A stretch of DNA of 64,000 bases, from NCBI GenBank assembly GCA_051208035.1, contig JBPJFZ010000015.1, positions 1 through 64,000 of the forward strand, given 5' to 3'. Shown here piece by piece: positions 36,762-45,221 of this stretch. Under the pieces are notes generated by a model, which was not told the origin of the DNA, made no database searches, and saw only the letters and a list, made by a program, of their open reading frames with translations. Source of the DNA: JACKOB01 sp024234575. GTDB lineage: Bacteria > Pseudomonadota > Gammaproteobacteria > Pseudomonadales > Oleiphilaceae. Made by a program: the position numbers and the translations under genes. Position 1 is the stretch's first letter. Every line of letters starts with the position of its first letter.

Positions 36762-37514
36762 TTATGGTTGTTCGATAAATTTTCCGAAGCACATTTCCCG
36801 CTTTAGGCCCAGGCCAGGTTGCTTTTCTACTTTAAAACCAACACGTTGTAGCGAGCGCCTGACGATCCCTGCTGAAGTAAATGTAGCAAACGTGCTACCA
36901 GGTCGGGATAATCTGGCAACTTCTCTAAAAAGTGTCTCGCTCCACATATCCGGGTTGCGGCTGGGGGTAAATCCATCAAGAAACCAGGCATCCACGTGGG
37001 TATCTAAAGCGCTTAAAGCCTCGCTGGCATCATTAAAAATGAGTGTGAGTTTCACTGCGCTTTGGGCTGTTTGCACTTGCGGGAAGACAGTATGAGCGCC
37101 GGCTGAAAGCGGCGGGTAGACCGCCAGCAGCGCTTCAGTATAATCTGCTAGCTGTGGCCAGCGAGACAAGGCGCGGGCCAAATCAGCTTTGCTAACAGGG
37201 TGTTTCTCTACCGCGACATAATGCAACTGCCGTTGGTTGATATTCAAGTCGTTCCATAATTGCCAGGCGCAAATAAAGTTTAGACCGGTGCCAAAACCCG
37301 TTTCTGCAATGATAAATGCGTTGTCTTCGTTGTCTTCGTTGTCTTTAGGGGATGACCAACGACGTTGTAAATCATTGCGTTGCAAGTAGATATAATCTGT
37401 CTCCTGCGGGCCGTAGTCGGAGGAAAAATAAAAATCGTCAAATTCCGTTGAGAAAGGCGTGTCATCCCGAAACTGAATGACTGCGCTTTGCAGAAAGTGA
37501 TCAGAAGAATTCAT
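36762..37514 (-). CDS. mnmD: MnmC methyltransferase domain, standalone (MnmD type)
   Basis: A 250-residue SAM-dependent methyltransferase matching the N-terminal (MnmC1/DUF752) half of MnmC: AETGFGTGLNFICAWQLW, DAWFLDGFTPSRNPDMW, TFATFTSAGIVRRSLQRVGF. Known: it methylates 5-aminomethyl-2-thiouridine to mnm5s2U at tRNA wobble position 34. The FAD oxidase half present in E. coli MnmC is missing, and no such gene follows, as in organisms with standalone MnmD. ATG 37514 overlaps the yacL stop as ATGA, so the two are translationally coupled. A short Glu/Asp/Asn repeat (DNEDNED) lies near the SAM site. Confidence 0.9.
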   Translation of the reverse strand: MNSSDHFLQSAVIQFRDDTPFSTEFDDFYFSSDYGPQETDYIYLQRNDLQRRWSSPKDNEDNEDNAFIIAETGFGTGLNFICAWQLWNDLNINQRQLHYVAVEKHPVSKADLARALSRWPQLADYTEALLAVYPPLSAGAHTVFPQVQTAQSAVKLTLIFNDASEALSALDTHVDAWFLDGFTPSRNPDMWSETLFREVARLSRPGSTFATFTSAGIVRRSLQRVGFKVEKQPGLGLKREMCFGKFIEQP

Positions 37515-37894
37515 TCGCTGATAAACTCTTGCCACGACAACAGGGCGTCTTTAAAGTCCATCAGGCCGCAGTCAGCGCGGTTAATCGCATCGAACAGGTC
37601 AGTGCTATCGGTTGAATTCTCTTCTTCGTCCTGGTTTTGGTCACGGTCATGAAAATTATTAATGGTGGTGATTTCGACAATGTCCTGGTCAATTTCCAGC
37701 TGCAGATCTTTGCCTGACATGTGGCTTTTTTTGAAGTGTTGTTGCTCGTGCTTTTCTATTAAGGCGAAAAGTTCTTGCAGGCGCTTTTTATCAGTACCAA
37801 TTTCATTGGTAAACCAGCTACCAATCGCTTCGTGGTCCATCGAAAATTGAGCGACGGGTATGCCTTGTTCATCGGTAAAAAATTCGTAATCCAT
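37511..37894 (-). CDS. yacL: YacL-like UPF0231 family protein
   Basis: A 127-residue acidic cytoplasmic protein. The start MDYEFFTDEQGIPVAQFSMDHE is characteristic of YacL (E. coli MDYEFLRDITG...). ATG 37894 has AGAGG upstream; the open frame extends 17 codons further without support. An Asp/Glu/Asn-rich insertion lies near residues 75-95, and the C-terminus is DFKDALLSWQEFISE. Function is unknown. It overlaps mnmD by four bases. Its C-terminus resembles the RHS immunity protein at 2657-3064. Confidence 0.9.
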   Translation of the reverse strand: MDYEFFTDEQGIPVAQFSMDHEAIGSWFTNEIGTDKKRLQELFALIEKHEQQHFKKSHMSGKDLQLEIDQDIVEITTINNFHDRDQNQDEEENSTDSTDLFDAINRADCGLMDFKDALLSWQEFISE

Positions 37895-37973
37895 GGCGAC
37901 CTCTTTGCTGGCTGTCAAACTGGCGCGCATTCTACCTGAAAACAAATTGATATGTAGTGTATTGAGCCGTCTC

Positions 37974-40900
37974 TTAGGGAGTTATGTTCGTAGGGTCTGG
38001 TTTGCTGTTTTTTTCTGACCTCGCTTGTGTATTAGTTCTCAGGTCTTCGCTATTTGTCTGGCTAAGGTATGTTAGCTCTGCTTGTTGCAGGTTTCTTGCA
38101 ACATCACCGGGAGAACCAGTTTTGCGTGCCAGTAAACTGTAGGCGACAGGCACGATAAAAAGTGTCAGAACGGTTGCCAGTAATACCCCATAAATGACGA
38201 CGATACCGATAACGAAGCGAGTTTCTGCGCCAGCACCCTGGGAAATAATCAATGGCACTGCGCCCGCGGCGGCAGTAAGGCTGGTCATAAGAATTGGTCG
38301 CAATCGGGTGACGGCTGCACCAAGTAATGCCTCCTCAAAGTTGGCTCCGCGGTCGCGCAGTTGATTGGCAAATTCAACAATAAGGATGCCATTTTTAGCG
38401 GCAAGCCCAATGAGCATTATCAAACCAATTTGCGAGTAAAGATTAAAGGTGCTTTGGGTGAGGTATAGTCCGAGCGTACCGCCGGCAATTGCCAAGGGTA
38501 CCGTTAGCATGATGATAAATGGATGAATGTAACTCTCAAACTGTGCCGCCAGCACCAGATAAGTTACCAGAATGCCGAGCAGGAAAATAAACATTACCGA
38601 GCCGCCAGCACCCTGGAAATCTCTTGAAACGCCTTTGTAGTCTACAACGGCCTCATTGGGCAGATGTTCTCGAACCAGATCGTTCAGATAGGTCAGTGCG
38701 TCCCCTAGCGCTAGAGAGTCGGCCAGGTTGGCTTCGAGGGTCAGTGCACGCACCCGGTTGTAACGGTTCAGGGCGCTGGCATCTGCTTGTTCTCTCAACT
38801 GGACAAGATTCCCCAGCGGGATTAGTTCGTTTGTTGACTCTGAGCGCACATAAATATTTTGCAGGCTGGTTACTGTTCGCTGCTCATTTCTCTCACCCTG
38901 TAAAATGAGGTCGTACTCTTCGCCGTCTTCGATAAAGCTGGTGACACGTCGCGAGCCTAACATGGTTTCGAGTGTGCGCCCGATGTTGTCAACACTGACC
39001 CCAAGATCGGCTGCCCGTGCGGTATCTATGATCAGTTCGATCTGCGGTTTGGTTTCTTTATAATCCCAGTCGATATTTTGCAAACCGGGGTTGTTTGCGT
39101 CTATTTTTTCTAGAAGGATGTCCCGCCATTTGGCAAGTTCTTCGTAGGTACCTCCACCCAGCACAAATTGCACCGGTTTTTGCGTGCGTGCACCAAAACC
39201 CTGACGCATGACAGTGGAGGCTTGTATGCCTGACAGGTCGGCCAGGCTTTCACGAATTTCATTCATCACCACGAACGCATTGCGACGTAGACTCCAGTCA
39301 TTCATTACCGCGATAACAATACCGCTGTTGAATACTTCGGTGTTGCTGAAGGCTCGGGGGGCTCGCACCATTAAGCGATTAATCTCACCAGCATCGACAT
39401 ACTTTAACAAGCGTTGTTCTATTTCATCCATGTACTTTTCCATGTAGGAAAAGCTTGCCCCTTCCGGGCCTTTTACCATCACATAGAACGTGCCACGATC
39501 TTCTCTTGGCGCATATTCAGAAGGGATTTGGGCTGCCAGCCAAAAAGTGCCGCCCACCAGCATGGCGAAAAACAGCAATACGAGAGCGGTATGCCGAATG
39601 CAGAAGCGCATAGCCGTAACATAGCGTTGCTGCAACCAATGCATGCGATGATTAATGGCATCTACCAGTAGATGCTTGCGTTTTTTATTGCGCAGAATTT
39701 TTGACGCGAGCATGGGTGAAAGCGTTAGAGCCACCAGCGATGAAAATGACACGGCGGCAGCCATCGTAATGGCAAATTCAGAAAATAAACGACCGATGTC
39801 CCCCTCGAGAAATATTATGGGGACGAATATCGCGATCAGTACCAGTGTGGTCGCAATCACAGCAAAGCCCACTTCGGCAGTGGCATCTCTTGCTGCAAGC
39901 AGTGGCGGCTTACCCTTTTCTTCCATGTGGCGGACGATATTCTCAAGTACCACGATGGCATCATCGACCACCAGCCCAATCGCCAATACGAGGGCCAGAA
40001 GTGTCAGCAGGTTGACAGAAAAACCCAAGGCAGATAAGACCGTAAAGGTGGCAATAAGCGATACGGGCACCGCAATGGCGGGAACCAGCATCGCCCGCAT
40101 ACTTCCCAGAAAACTGTAAATAACCAGGACCACCAGGGCCGTTGCTATGGCAAGTGTAATATAGACTTCATGGATTGCCCGTTCGATAAATACCGAGCTG
40201 TCAAAGCTTTCTTCAACGCGCATGCCAGCGGGCAGGCCGGCGTTAATACGGTTGCGTTCGGCCTTCACGCCACGGGCGACATCAATTGTGTTGGCAGTTG
40301 ACTGTTTGGTAATACCGATGCCCACTTGTGCGATACCGTTGCCGCGAAACAACGTGCGGTCTTCTTCAGTGCCTCTTTCTACTCGCGCAACTTCGCCCAA
40401 ACGGATCAAATAACCGTCATCACCGCGACCGATAACCAAAGCCGCAAAATCTTTTGCGGTGAGATAATTACGCGCCATTCTAACGGTAAACAATCTGTCG
40501 GCAGACTCGATACTACCGGCAGGCAGTTCGATATTTTCTGCACGCAGGGATTTTTCTATATCGTTTACAGTGAGTTTTCGTGCGGCCAGCTCTCTGCGGT
40601 CAAGCCAAATCCGCATGGCATATCGGCGTTCCCCACCAATACGCACACGGGCGACGCCGCTGACTACCGATAAGCGGTCGACCAGATAGCGACTTGCATA
40701 GTCTGACAGCTCTGCGGTGGTCATGTTTTCTCCGGCAAAGTTGAACCAGAGGATCACATCGTCATCTGAACTGACTTTCTCTACATCTGGTGGATCAGCC
40801 TCTTCCGGCAGATTGTCGAGTACTCTGGCAACCCGGTCACGTACATCGTTGGTGACGGTGTCCATGTCCTGTCCGACATCAAACTCGATGGTAATAGAAG

Positions 40901-41165
40901 ATCGTCCATTGATACTGGATGATTCGATGTAGCGAATCCCCTCAATACCCGAAATCTGGTCCTCTATCACTTTGGTGACTCGGGTTTCAACGATGCTGGC
41001 AGCCGCGCCGGTATAGTTGGTCCGAATTGATACGGTGGGTGGGTCGATGTCCGGGTATTCCCTCAATGGTAGTTTGTCGAATGCCAACAAACCGAAGGCC
41101 AGCAGCAGTAACGATATAACTGAAGCAAAAACAGGGCGTTTAATCGAAATCTCAGACAGAATCAC
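37974..41165 (-). CDS. RND multidrug efflux permease (HAE1 family)
   Basis: A 1063-residue inner-membrane proton antiporter with the RND pattern of two six-helix halves and two large periplasmic loops. The start MILSEISIKRPVFASVISLLL is typical. TM4 has DDAIVVLEN, carrying the proton-relay Asp pair, and the porter domain has KVIEDQISGIEGIRY. Known: pumps lipophilic toxins through an outer-membrane channel. The GTG start overlaps the stop of the adaptor gene by four bases (GTGA). No TolC-type gene is present. Confidence 0.95.
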   Translation of the reverse strand: MILSEISIKRPVFASVISLLLLAFGLLAFDKLPLREYPDIDPPTVSIRTNYTGAAASIVETRVTKVIEDQISGIEGIRYIESSSINGRSSITIEFDVGQDMDTVTNDVRDRVARVLDNLPEEADPPDVEKVSSDDDVILWFNFAGENMTTAELSDYASRYLVDRLSVVSGVARVRIGGERRYAMRIWLDRRELAARKLTVNDIEKSLRAENIELPAGSIESADRLFTVRMARNYLTAKDFAALVIGRGDDGYLIRLGEVARVERGTEEDRTLFRGNGIAQVGIGITKQSTANTIDVARGVKAERNRINAGLPAGMRVEESFDSSVFIERAIHEVYITLAIATALVVLVIYSFLGSMRAMLVPAIAVPVSLIATFTVLSALGFSVNLLTLLALVLAIGLVVDDAIVVLENIVRHMEEKGKPPLLAARDATAEVGFAVIATTLVLIAIFVPIIFLEGDIGRLFSEFAITMAAAVSFSSLVALTLSPMLASKILRNKKRKHLLVDAINHRMHWLQQRYVTAMRFCIRHTALVLLFFAMLVGGTFWLAAQIPSEYAPREDRGTFYVMVKGPEGASFSYMEKYMDEIEQRLLKYVDAGEINRLMVRAPRAFSNTEVFNSGIVIAVMNDWSLRRNAFVVMNEIRESLADLSGIQASTVMRQGFGARTQKPVQFVLGGGTYEELAKWRDILLEKIDANNPGLQNIDWDYKETKPQIELIIDTARAADLGVSVDNIGRTLETMLGSRRVTSFIEDGEEYDLILQGERNEQRTVTSLQNIYVRSESTNELIPLGNLVQLREQADASALNRYNRVRALTLEANLADSLALGDALTYLNDLVREHLPNEAVVDYKGVSRDFQGAGGSVMFIFLLGILVTYLVLAAQFESYIHPFIIMLTVPLAIAGGTLGLYLTQSTFNLYSQIGLIMLIGLAAKNGILIVEFANQLRDRGANFEEALLGAAVTRLRPILMTSLTAAAGAVPLIISQGAGAETRFVIGIVVIYGVLLATVLTLFIVPVAYSLLARKTGSPGDVARNLQQAELTYLSQTNSEDLRTNTQARSEKNSKPDPTNITP

Positions 41166-42250
41166 TGTGGCTGCCCCTTAGGTCCCATCTGCTTTTCTGT
41201 TGTTTTAGGCAGCGTAAGCGGCGACTCAGTAGCAGCAATGATGACTTCTTGACCAGCCCGAATCTTTTGCAAGCCATGCGTAATCACGCGGTCATTTACC
41301 TGCAGTCCGTTAATGATTTCTACCATGCCGTGCATTCTTTCGCCGATTGCCACCGCTCTTCTTTCAGCGAGAGTTTTCCCGTCAGACCCAGTGATGATAA
41401 AAACGAAATTATTACTGCCTAAAGGTACGAGGGCATTCTCACTGATGACCAGCGACTGGCGCTGATTCGCGTATAGGTCGAGCGTCATCAACATGCCGGG
41501 TTTTAGCACGCGATCAGCATTGGGCAAAATGGCGCGGACTTTAATGGATCGGGTAATAGGGTCAATCTGGTTATCGATACTGGTGATACTGCCACGAAAA
41601 CTCTGGTTGATTAAGGCGCGACTGTTGGCAGTGACGGGTAAACCCGCGCGCAGGCTGTTGAGGTGAATCGACGGGATTGAAAAGTCGAGCTTCATACGGC
41701 TGTCATCGATGAGTGTGGTGATAACCGTGCCGGGCGTGACTAGCGCGCCAACACTGATGTTACGCAGACCGACAACACCATTGAAGGGCGCTTTAAGAAA
41801 AAGTTCTTGCAGCCTGGCCTCGATGGCCAGGTAGCGTGCTCTGGCAGACTCGTATTCGCGAATCCTTTGATCCAGCAGTGACTCTGAAGCCGCGTTGCTA
41901 GCAAGCATCGATTTCACCCGTGAGAGCTGTTTTTCTGCTTCATCTTTATTAAATCTGGCTTCATCCAGCAGGGCTTTTTCTTCGCCACTGGCCAGTTCTA
42001 CGAGGGTGTCGCCCAGGCTGACTCGCTGGCCGTCGTTAAAATTAATTTTTGTGACTTTCTTTGTTACGTTAGAGCTTAATTGAATGGATTCGTTTGCCTT
42101 AAGGGTGCCCAGCGCTTCTATTTTAGTTTCAATAGGGAAACTCTGCACAACTTGTACCGTCACCGGCGTGGTCTTCGACGCAGCAGATACGGTAAATGTT
42201 GACACCATCGTGCTTAGCAGTGTCAATTGCAGGAACGCCATTTTCAGCAT
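41162..42250 (-). CDS. RND efflux membrane-fusion (adaptor) protein
   Basis: A 362-residue periplasmic adaptor with an N-terminal signal (MAFLQLTLLSTMVSTFTVSA), a lipoyl/barrel-sandwich part (EALGTLKANESIQLSSNV), an alpha-helical hairpin (residues ~95-165, DEAEKQLSRVKSML), a beta-barrel region (LITPGTVITTLID), and a conserved end (VNDRVITHGLQKIRAGQ). It is transcribed first and coupled to the RND pump by a 4-base overlap. No lipobox is evident, so it is not a lipoprotein. Confidence 0.93.
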   Translation of the reverse strand: MLKMAFLQLTLLSTMVSTFTVSAASKTTPVTVQVVQSFPIETKIEALGTLKANESIQLSSNVTKKVTKINFNDGQRVSLGDTLVELASGEEKALLDEARFNKDEAEKQLSRVKSMLASNAASESLLDQRIREYESARARYLAIEARLQELFLKAPFNGVVGLRNISVGALVTPGTVITTLIDDSRMKLDFSIPSIHLNSLRAGLPVTANSRALINQSFRGSITSIDNQIDPITRSIKVRAILPNADRVLKPGMLMTLDLYANQRQSLVISENALVPLGSNNFVFIITGSDGKTLAERRAVAIGERMHGMVEIINGLQVNDRVITHGLQKIRAGQEVIIAATESPLTLPKTTEKQMGPKGQPQ

Positions 42251-42371
42251 GATTGGTCTCTACGATAGGCTTAAAAAAGAATGTGGGTATGTCAGGATAG
42301 TATCTGATGAGGGTGACTGTAGCACAGTTACTTTGGAGATTTTATTGCTGACGCAGATCAAAGCGCTAAAA

Positions 42372-42400
42372 AAAATCCCCGCTTAAAGCGAGGATTCTTT
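42372..42400 (-). terminator. rho-independent terminator downstream of glutamine synthetase
   Basis: On the minus strand: AATCCTCGCT, short loop, AGCGGGGATT followed by T6 (plus-strand 42372-42400). It lies 46 bases past the glnN stop. Confidence 0.8.
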
Positions 42401-42445
42401 GCTTACCGGGGAGCGGTGCCCCCCGATTGGTTCAAACGCAATAAA

Positions 42446-44620
42446 TTAACGAATGAACAGCATTTCGAAGTACTTAGGTAATGGCCAGTGCTCATCAGCT
42501 ACTTCCATTTCCAGTGCATCAGCATAAGCACGCACTTCATCCATCAATGGTCTGATGTCTTTCGCGCAGAACTGCATGTGGGCTTCAATCGAATCAAAGT
42601 CATGCTGGGTCAAAGCTGCGGATAACTTGCTTACTGCTGCCATCATGCCATTGGTTTTATCGGCGATAAGGCTGGCAGTTGTGTTGTCGAGCTTGATGCC
42701 CAGGCTTGATAAACCATTAACCGTTGAGCTTAACTCTGCAAGGTACTTGGTTGCTGCCGGGTAAAGTTGTGTTTTAGCGATATCTACTACCAGCTTGGCT
42801 TCGACTTCAATCGACAGAATATACTGCTCGGCATAAACTTCGAAACGGCTTTCCAGTTCAACAGGTGAGAGTACACCAGTCTTCTCGAAAAGCTCTTTTA
42901 CAGACTGCTCGCGCAGTGCAGGCAGTGCATCTGCGGTGTTAGGAATATTCTTCAAGCCGCGCTCATCAACCGCTGCTTGATGCCATTCAGATGAATAACC
43001 GTCACCGCCAAAAACTACATTGCCGTGTAGCTCCATCAGCTCTTTCAATACAGCGATTACCGCCGCAGGTCTTTCCAGACCGCCTTTGATAGCCGCTTCC
43101 AATTTATCTGCTATCCAATCAAGAGAGTCTGCCAGCATGGTGTTCATGGTCACCAGCGGGCCAGATACAGACTGTGATGCACCAACCGCACGGAACTCAA
43201 AACGGTTACCGGTGAAGGCAAAAGGAGAGGTACGGTTACGATCGCCTGGATCGCGTTCGAAGGTTAATATTTCTGACAGGCCAAGATCCATTACGCCACT
43301 TTTCTTGCTGGTCGCAATCTTTCCGGCTTGAATGTCGGCGTAGACGCGCTCTAACTGGTCACCCAGGTAAACAGACAAAATTGCTGGTGGTGCTTCGTTG
43401 GCACCAAGACGGTGATCGTTGGCAGCAGAAGCAATTGCCGCTCGCAACAGTGGACCAAACTTGTGCACGCCACGGATGACAGCGCCGCAGAATAACAGGA
43501 AGTTAAGGTTGTCGTGTGGCGTCTTGCCTGGATCAAGCAGGTTGCCTTGTGTGGCGTTACCTACCGACCAGTTAACGTGCTTGCCAGAGCCGTTTACGCC
43601 AGCGAATGGCTTTTCGTGCAACAAGCACAGGAAACCGTGCTTTTTAGCCGTTGCTTTCATCAGGGTCATCATCAGCTGCTGATGATCGGCGGCAATGTTA
43701 GCGCTTTCGTAGTAAGGAGCAATTTCGAACTGGCCAGGCGCCACTTCGTTATGGTGAGTTTTCGCTGGAATGCCCAAGCGATACAGCTTGTCTTCCAGAT
43801 CTTGCATAAATACTTGTACGCGCGCTGGGATGGCACCGAAGTAATGATCGTCAAACTGCTGGCCTTTGGCTGGCGGCGCACCAAACAGTGTACGGCCGGC
43901 AAATAACAAATCAGGGCGCTGATTGGCAAAGTTCGCATCAACCAGGAAGTATTCCTGCTCTGCACCACAGCTGGCAGCGATTGGAGCAATATCAGTCTCG
44001 CCCATTAGCTCAAGAACACGGCGACCGGCTTTGTTCAATGCACGGTTAGAGCGTAACAACGGGATTTTCTTATCCAGAGCTTCGCCTGTCCAGGACATGA
44101 ACACGCTTGGGATCATCAGCGTCGCGCCATTATCGGTCTGCATAATGTATGGGGGGCTGGTTGGGTCCCATGCAGTGTATCCGCGTGCAGCGTTAGTCAT
44201 ACGGATGCTGCCGTTAGGGAAAGATGAGCCATCTGGCTCGCCTTTGATCAGCAGGCTTCCTGTAAACTCAGTGATCGCATGGCCTTCAGGTGTTGTGATA
44301 ATGAAACCGTCGTGTTTTTCGGCGGTCAGGTTGGTCATTGGGTAAAAGATGTGCGAGAAAAACTTCACGCCTTTTTGTTGTGCCCACTCTTTCATTGCGG
44401 CGGCAACAATATCGGCTGTCGCAGGTTCAAGCGGCGCGCCAGTAGTAACAGTCTTTTTCATTGCTTTGAATGCATTCTTAGAAAGACACTGTTCCATTGT
44501 TGCTAAATTGAAAACATCACAGGCCCAGATTTTGCCTAAGGTTTCGGGCTTTTCAACAGCCACTGGCTTGTGGTTGGTGATATTTTGAATTGCTTGTACA
44601 CGGGCACTGTTGCCACTCAT
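42446..44620 (-). CDS. glnN: glutamine synthetase type III
   Basis: A 724-residue GSIII, much longer than the ~470-residue GSI. Motifs are AASCGAEQEYFLVD, HHNEVAPGQFEIAPYYE, NGSGKHVNWSVGN and NRTSPFAFTGNRFEFR, which carry the metal and ATP/glutamate ligands. The N-terminal GSIII segment (TADIVAAAMKEWAQQKGVKFFSHIFYPM) is present. Reaction: glutamate + NH3 + ATP to glutamine. GAGGAG precedes ATG. Upstream lie a sigma54 promoter and NtrC-like sites, fitting nitrogen-limitation control; ptsP at 17072 is also in this window. Confidence 0.95.
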   Translation of the reverse strand: MSGNSARVQAIQNITNHKPVAVEKPETLGKIWACDVFNLATMEQCLSKNAFKAMKKTVTTGAPLEPATADIVAAAMKEWAQQKGVKFFSHIFYPMTNLTAEKHDGFIITTPEGHAITEFTGSLLIKGEPDGSSFPNGSIRMTNAARGYTAWDPTSPPYIMQTDNGATLMIPSVFMSWTGEALDKKIPLLRSNRALNKAGRRVLELMGETDIAPIAASCGAEQEYFLVDANFANQRPDLLFAGRTLFGAPPAKGQQFDDHYFGAIPARVQVFMQDLEDKLYRLGIPAKTHHNEVAPGQFEIAPYYESANIAADHQQLMMTLMKATAKKHGFLCLLHEKPFAGVNGSGKHVNWSVGNATQGNLLDPGKTPHDNLNFLLFCGAVIRGVHKFGPLLRAAIASAANDHRLGANEAPPAILSVYLGDQLERVYADIQAGKIATSKKSGVMDLGLSEILTFERDPGDRNRTSPFAFTGNRFEFRAVGASQSVSGPLVTMNTMLADSLDWIADKLEAAIKGGLERPAAVIAVLKELMELHGNVVFGGDGYSSEWHQAAVDERGLKNIPNTADALPALREQSVKELFEKTGVLSPVELESRFEVYAEQYILSIEVEAKLVVDIAKTQLYPAATKYLAELSSTVNGLSSLGIKLDNTTASLIADKTNGMMAAVSKLSAALTQHDFDSIEAHMQFCAKDIRPLMDEVRAYADALEMEVADEHWPLPKYFEMLFIR

Positions 44621-44686
44621 CTGAGGCTCCTCAAGTTGTTTATTGATAATCAGGATTTCTATATAAAATCACGTTGTACGCCATAA

Positions 44687-44702
44687 AGCAAAAACTGAAC
44701 CA
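44687..44702 (-). promoter_or_regulatory. sigma54 (RpoN) promoter for glnN
   Basis: On the minus strand: TGG-TTCA-GTTT-TTGCT. It keeps the invariant GG and GC with ten bases between, as in TGGCACR-N4-TTGCW. It is 67 bases upstream of ATG 44620; transcription would start near 44676. Confidence 0.7.
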
Positions 44703-44745
44703 ACTCCATATTTCGCGGGTTCTCGGGTAGTTTAAGTAAAATAAC

Positions 44746-44919
44746 GACCCAGTATGGTGCGTGTGTGTGGTGCGGACAGCAGAAAAAGACCTGTTATGGT
44801 GCGTTAATCGCTTTACCTGCTCCGGTGTAAATGTTGATATGCACCCTGAAATTCTTGCTTAAGAAGCAATGTTGCAGGTGTGTCCGGTAGACAAAAAATT
44901 AACGCACCAATAAGGTGCG
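44746..44919. promoter_or_regulatory. cluster of NtrC-like binding sites
   Basis: The best site is GCACCAATAAGGTGC at 44904-44918 (extended CGCACC/GGTGCG palindrome), close to the NtrC consensus GCACCAAAATGGTGC. Weaker sites share the GGTGC half: 44746-44760 (GACCC-N5-GGTGC) and 44788-44802 (GACCT-N5-GGTGC). They lie 45-215 bases upstream of the sigma54 promoter, the normal enhancer distance. The strong site could also serve the divergent glcB side. Confidence 0.65.
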
Positions 44920-45009
44920 GTGTTTCGTGTTGTAGATAATTATGAAGCGAGAATTGTGTGGCGTAAACAGGTTGCCTCCCAAAATCTTCATTCAGCGCTT
45001 ATTTTCGCG

Positions 45010-45015
45010 TATAAT
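45010..45015 (+). promoter_or_regulatory. candidate -10 box upstream of glcB
   Basis: TATAAT, with TTCATT 17 bases upstream as a weak -35. It would give a ~200-base leader for malate synthase. Confidence 0.4.
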
Positions 45016-45151
45016 GCGGCCTCTTTTTTTATTGGGTGTGTCTTTTCTGTTTACAGTGGCCGCAACGAAAGGCGGCTTAAGCCAACCAGATCAGGCAGAT
45101 TTATCACCTGAAGCGACATCTGTCACCCAGGATAAGATAGCCTCTTTGTAA
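45014..45151 (+). pseudogene. small LptM-like reading frame lacking its lipobox cysteine
   Basis: A 45-residue frame (MRPLFLLGVSFLFTVAA, then TKGGLSQPDQADL). LptM-type lipoproteins read LxxACGxKGPLY at this place; here Cys-Gly-Gln appears lost between Ala and Lys. The frame is open from 44942, but only the part from 45014 has the signal-like pattern. This may be a decayed lptM-like gene or a coincidental frame in the glcB leader. Confidence 0.3.
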
Positions 45152-45221
45152 GCAACCTTCTTGTAGGGTGGGCGCGAGAGGAACGTTTCAGCAAAGCTAA
45201 TCACGAGTTCGAGGCAAAAAA

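Noticed and set aside
37321..37348. Short tandem repeat TGTCTTCGT in mnmD as a phase-variable tract
   Set aside because: The unit is nine bases, so copy changes keep frame; it only varies a DNE run and is not a switch.
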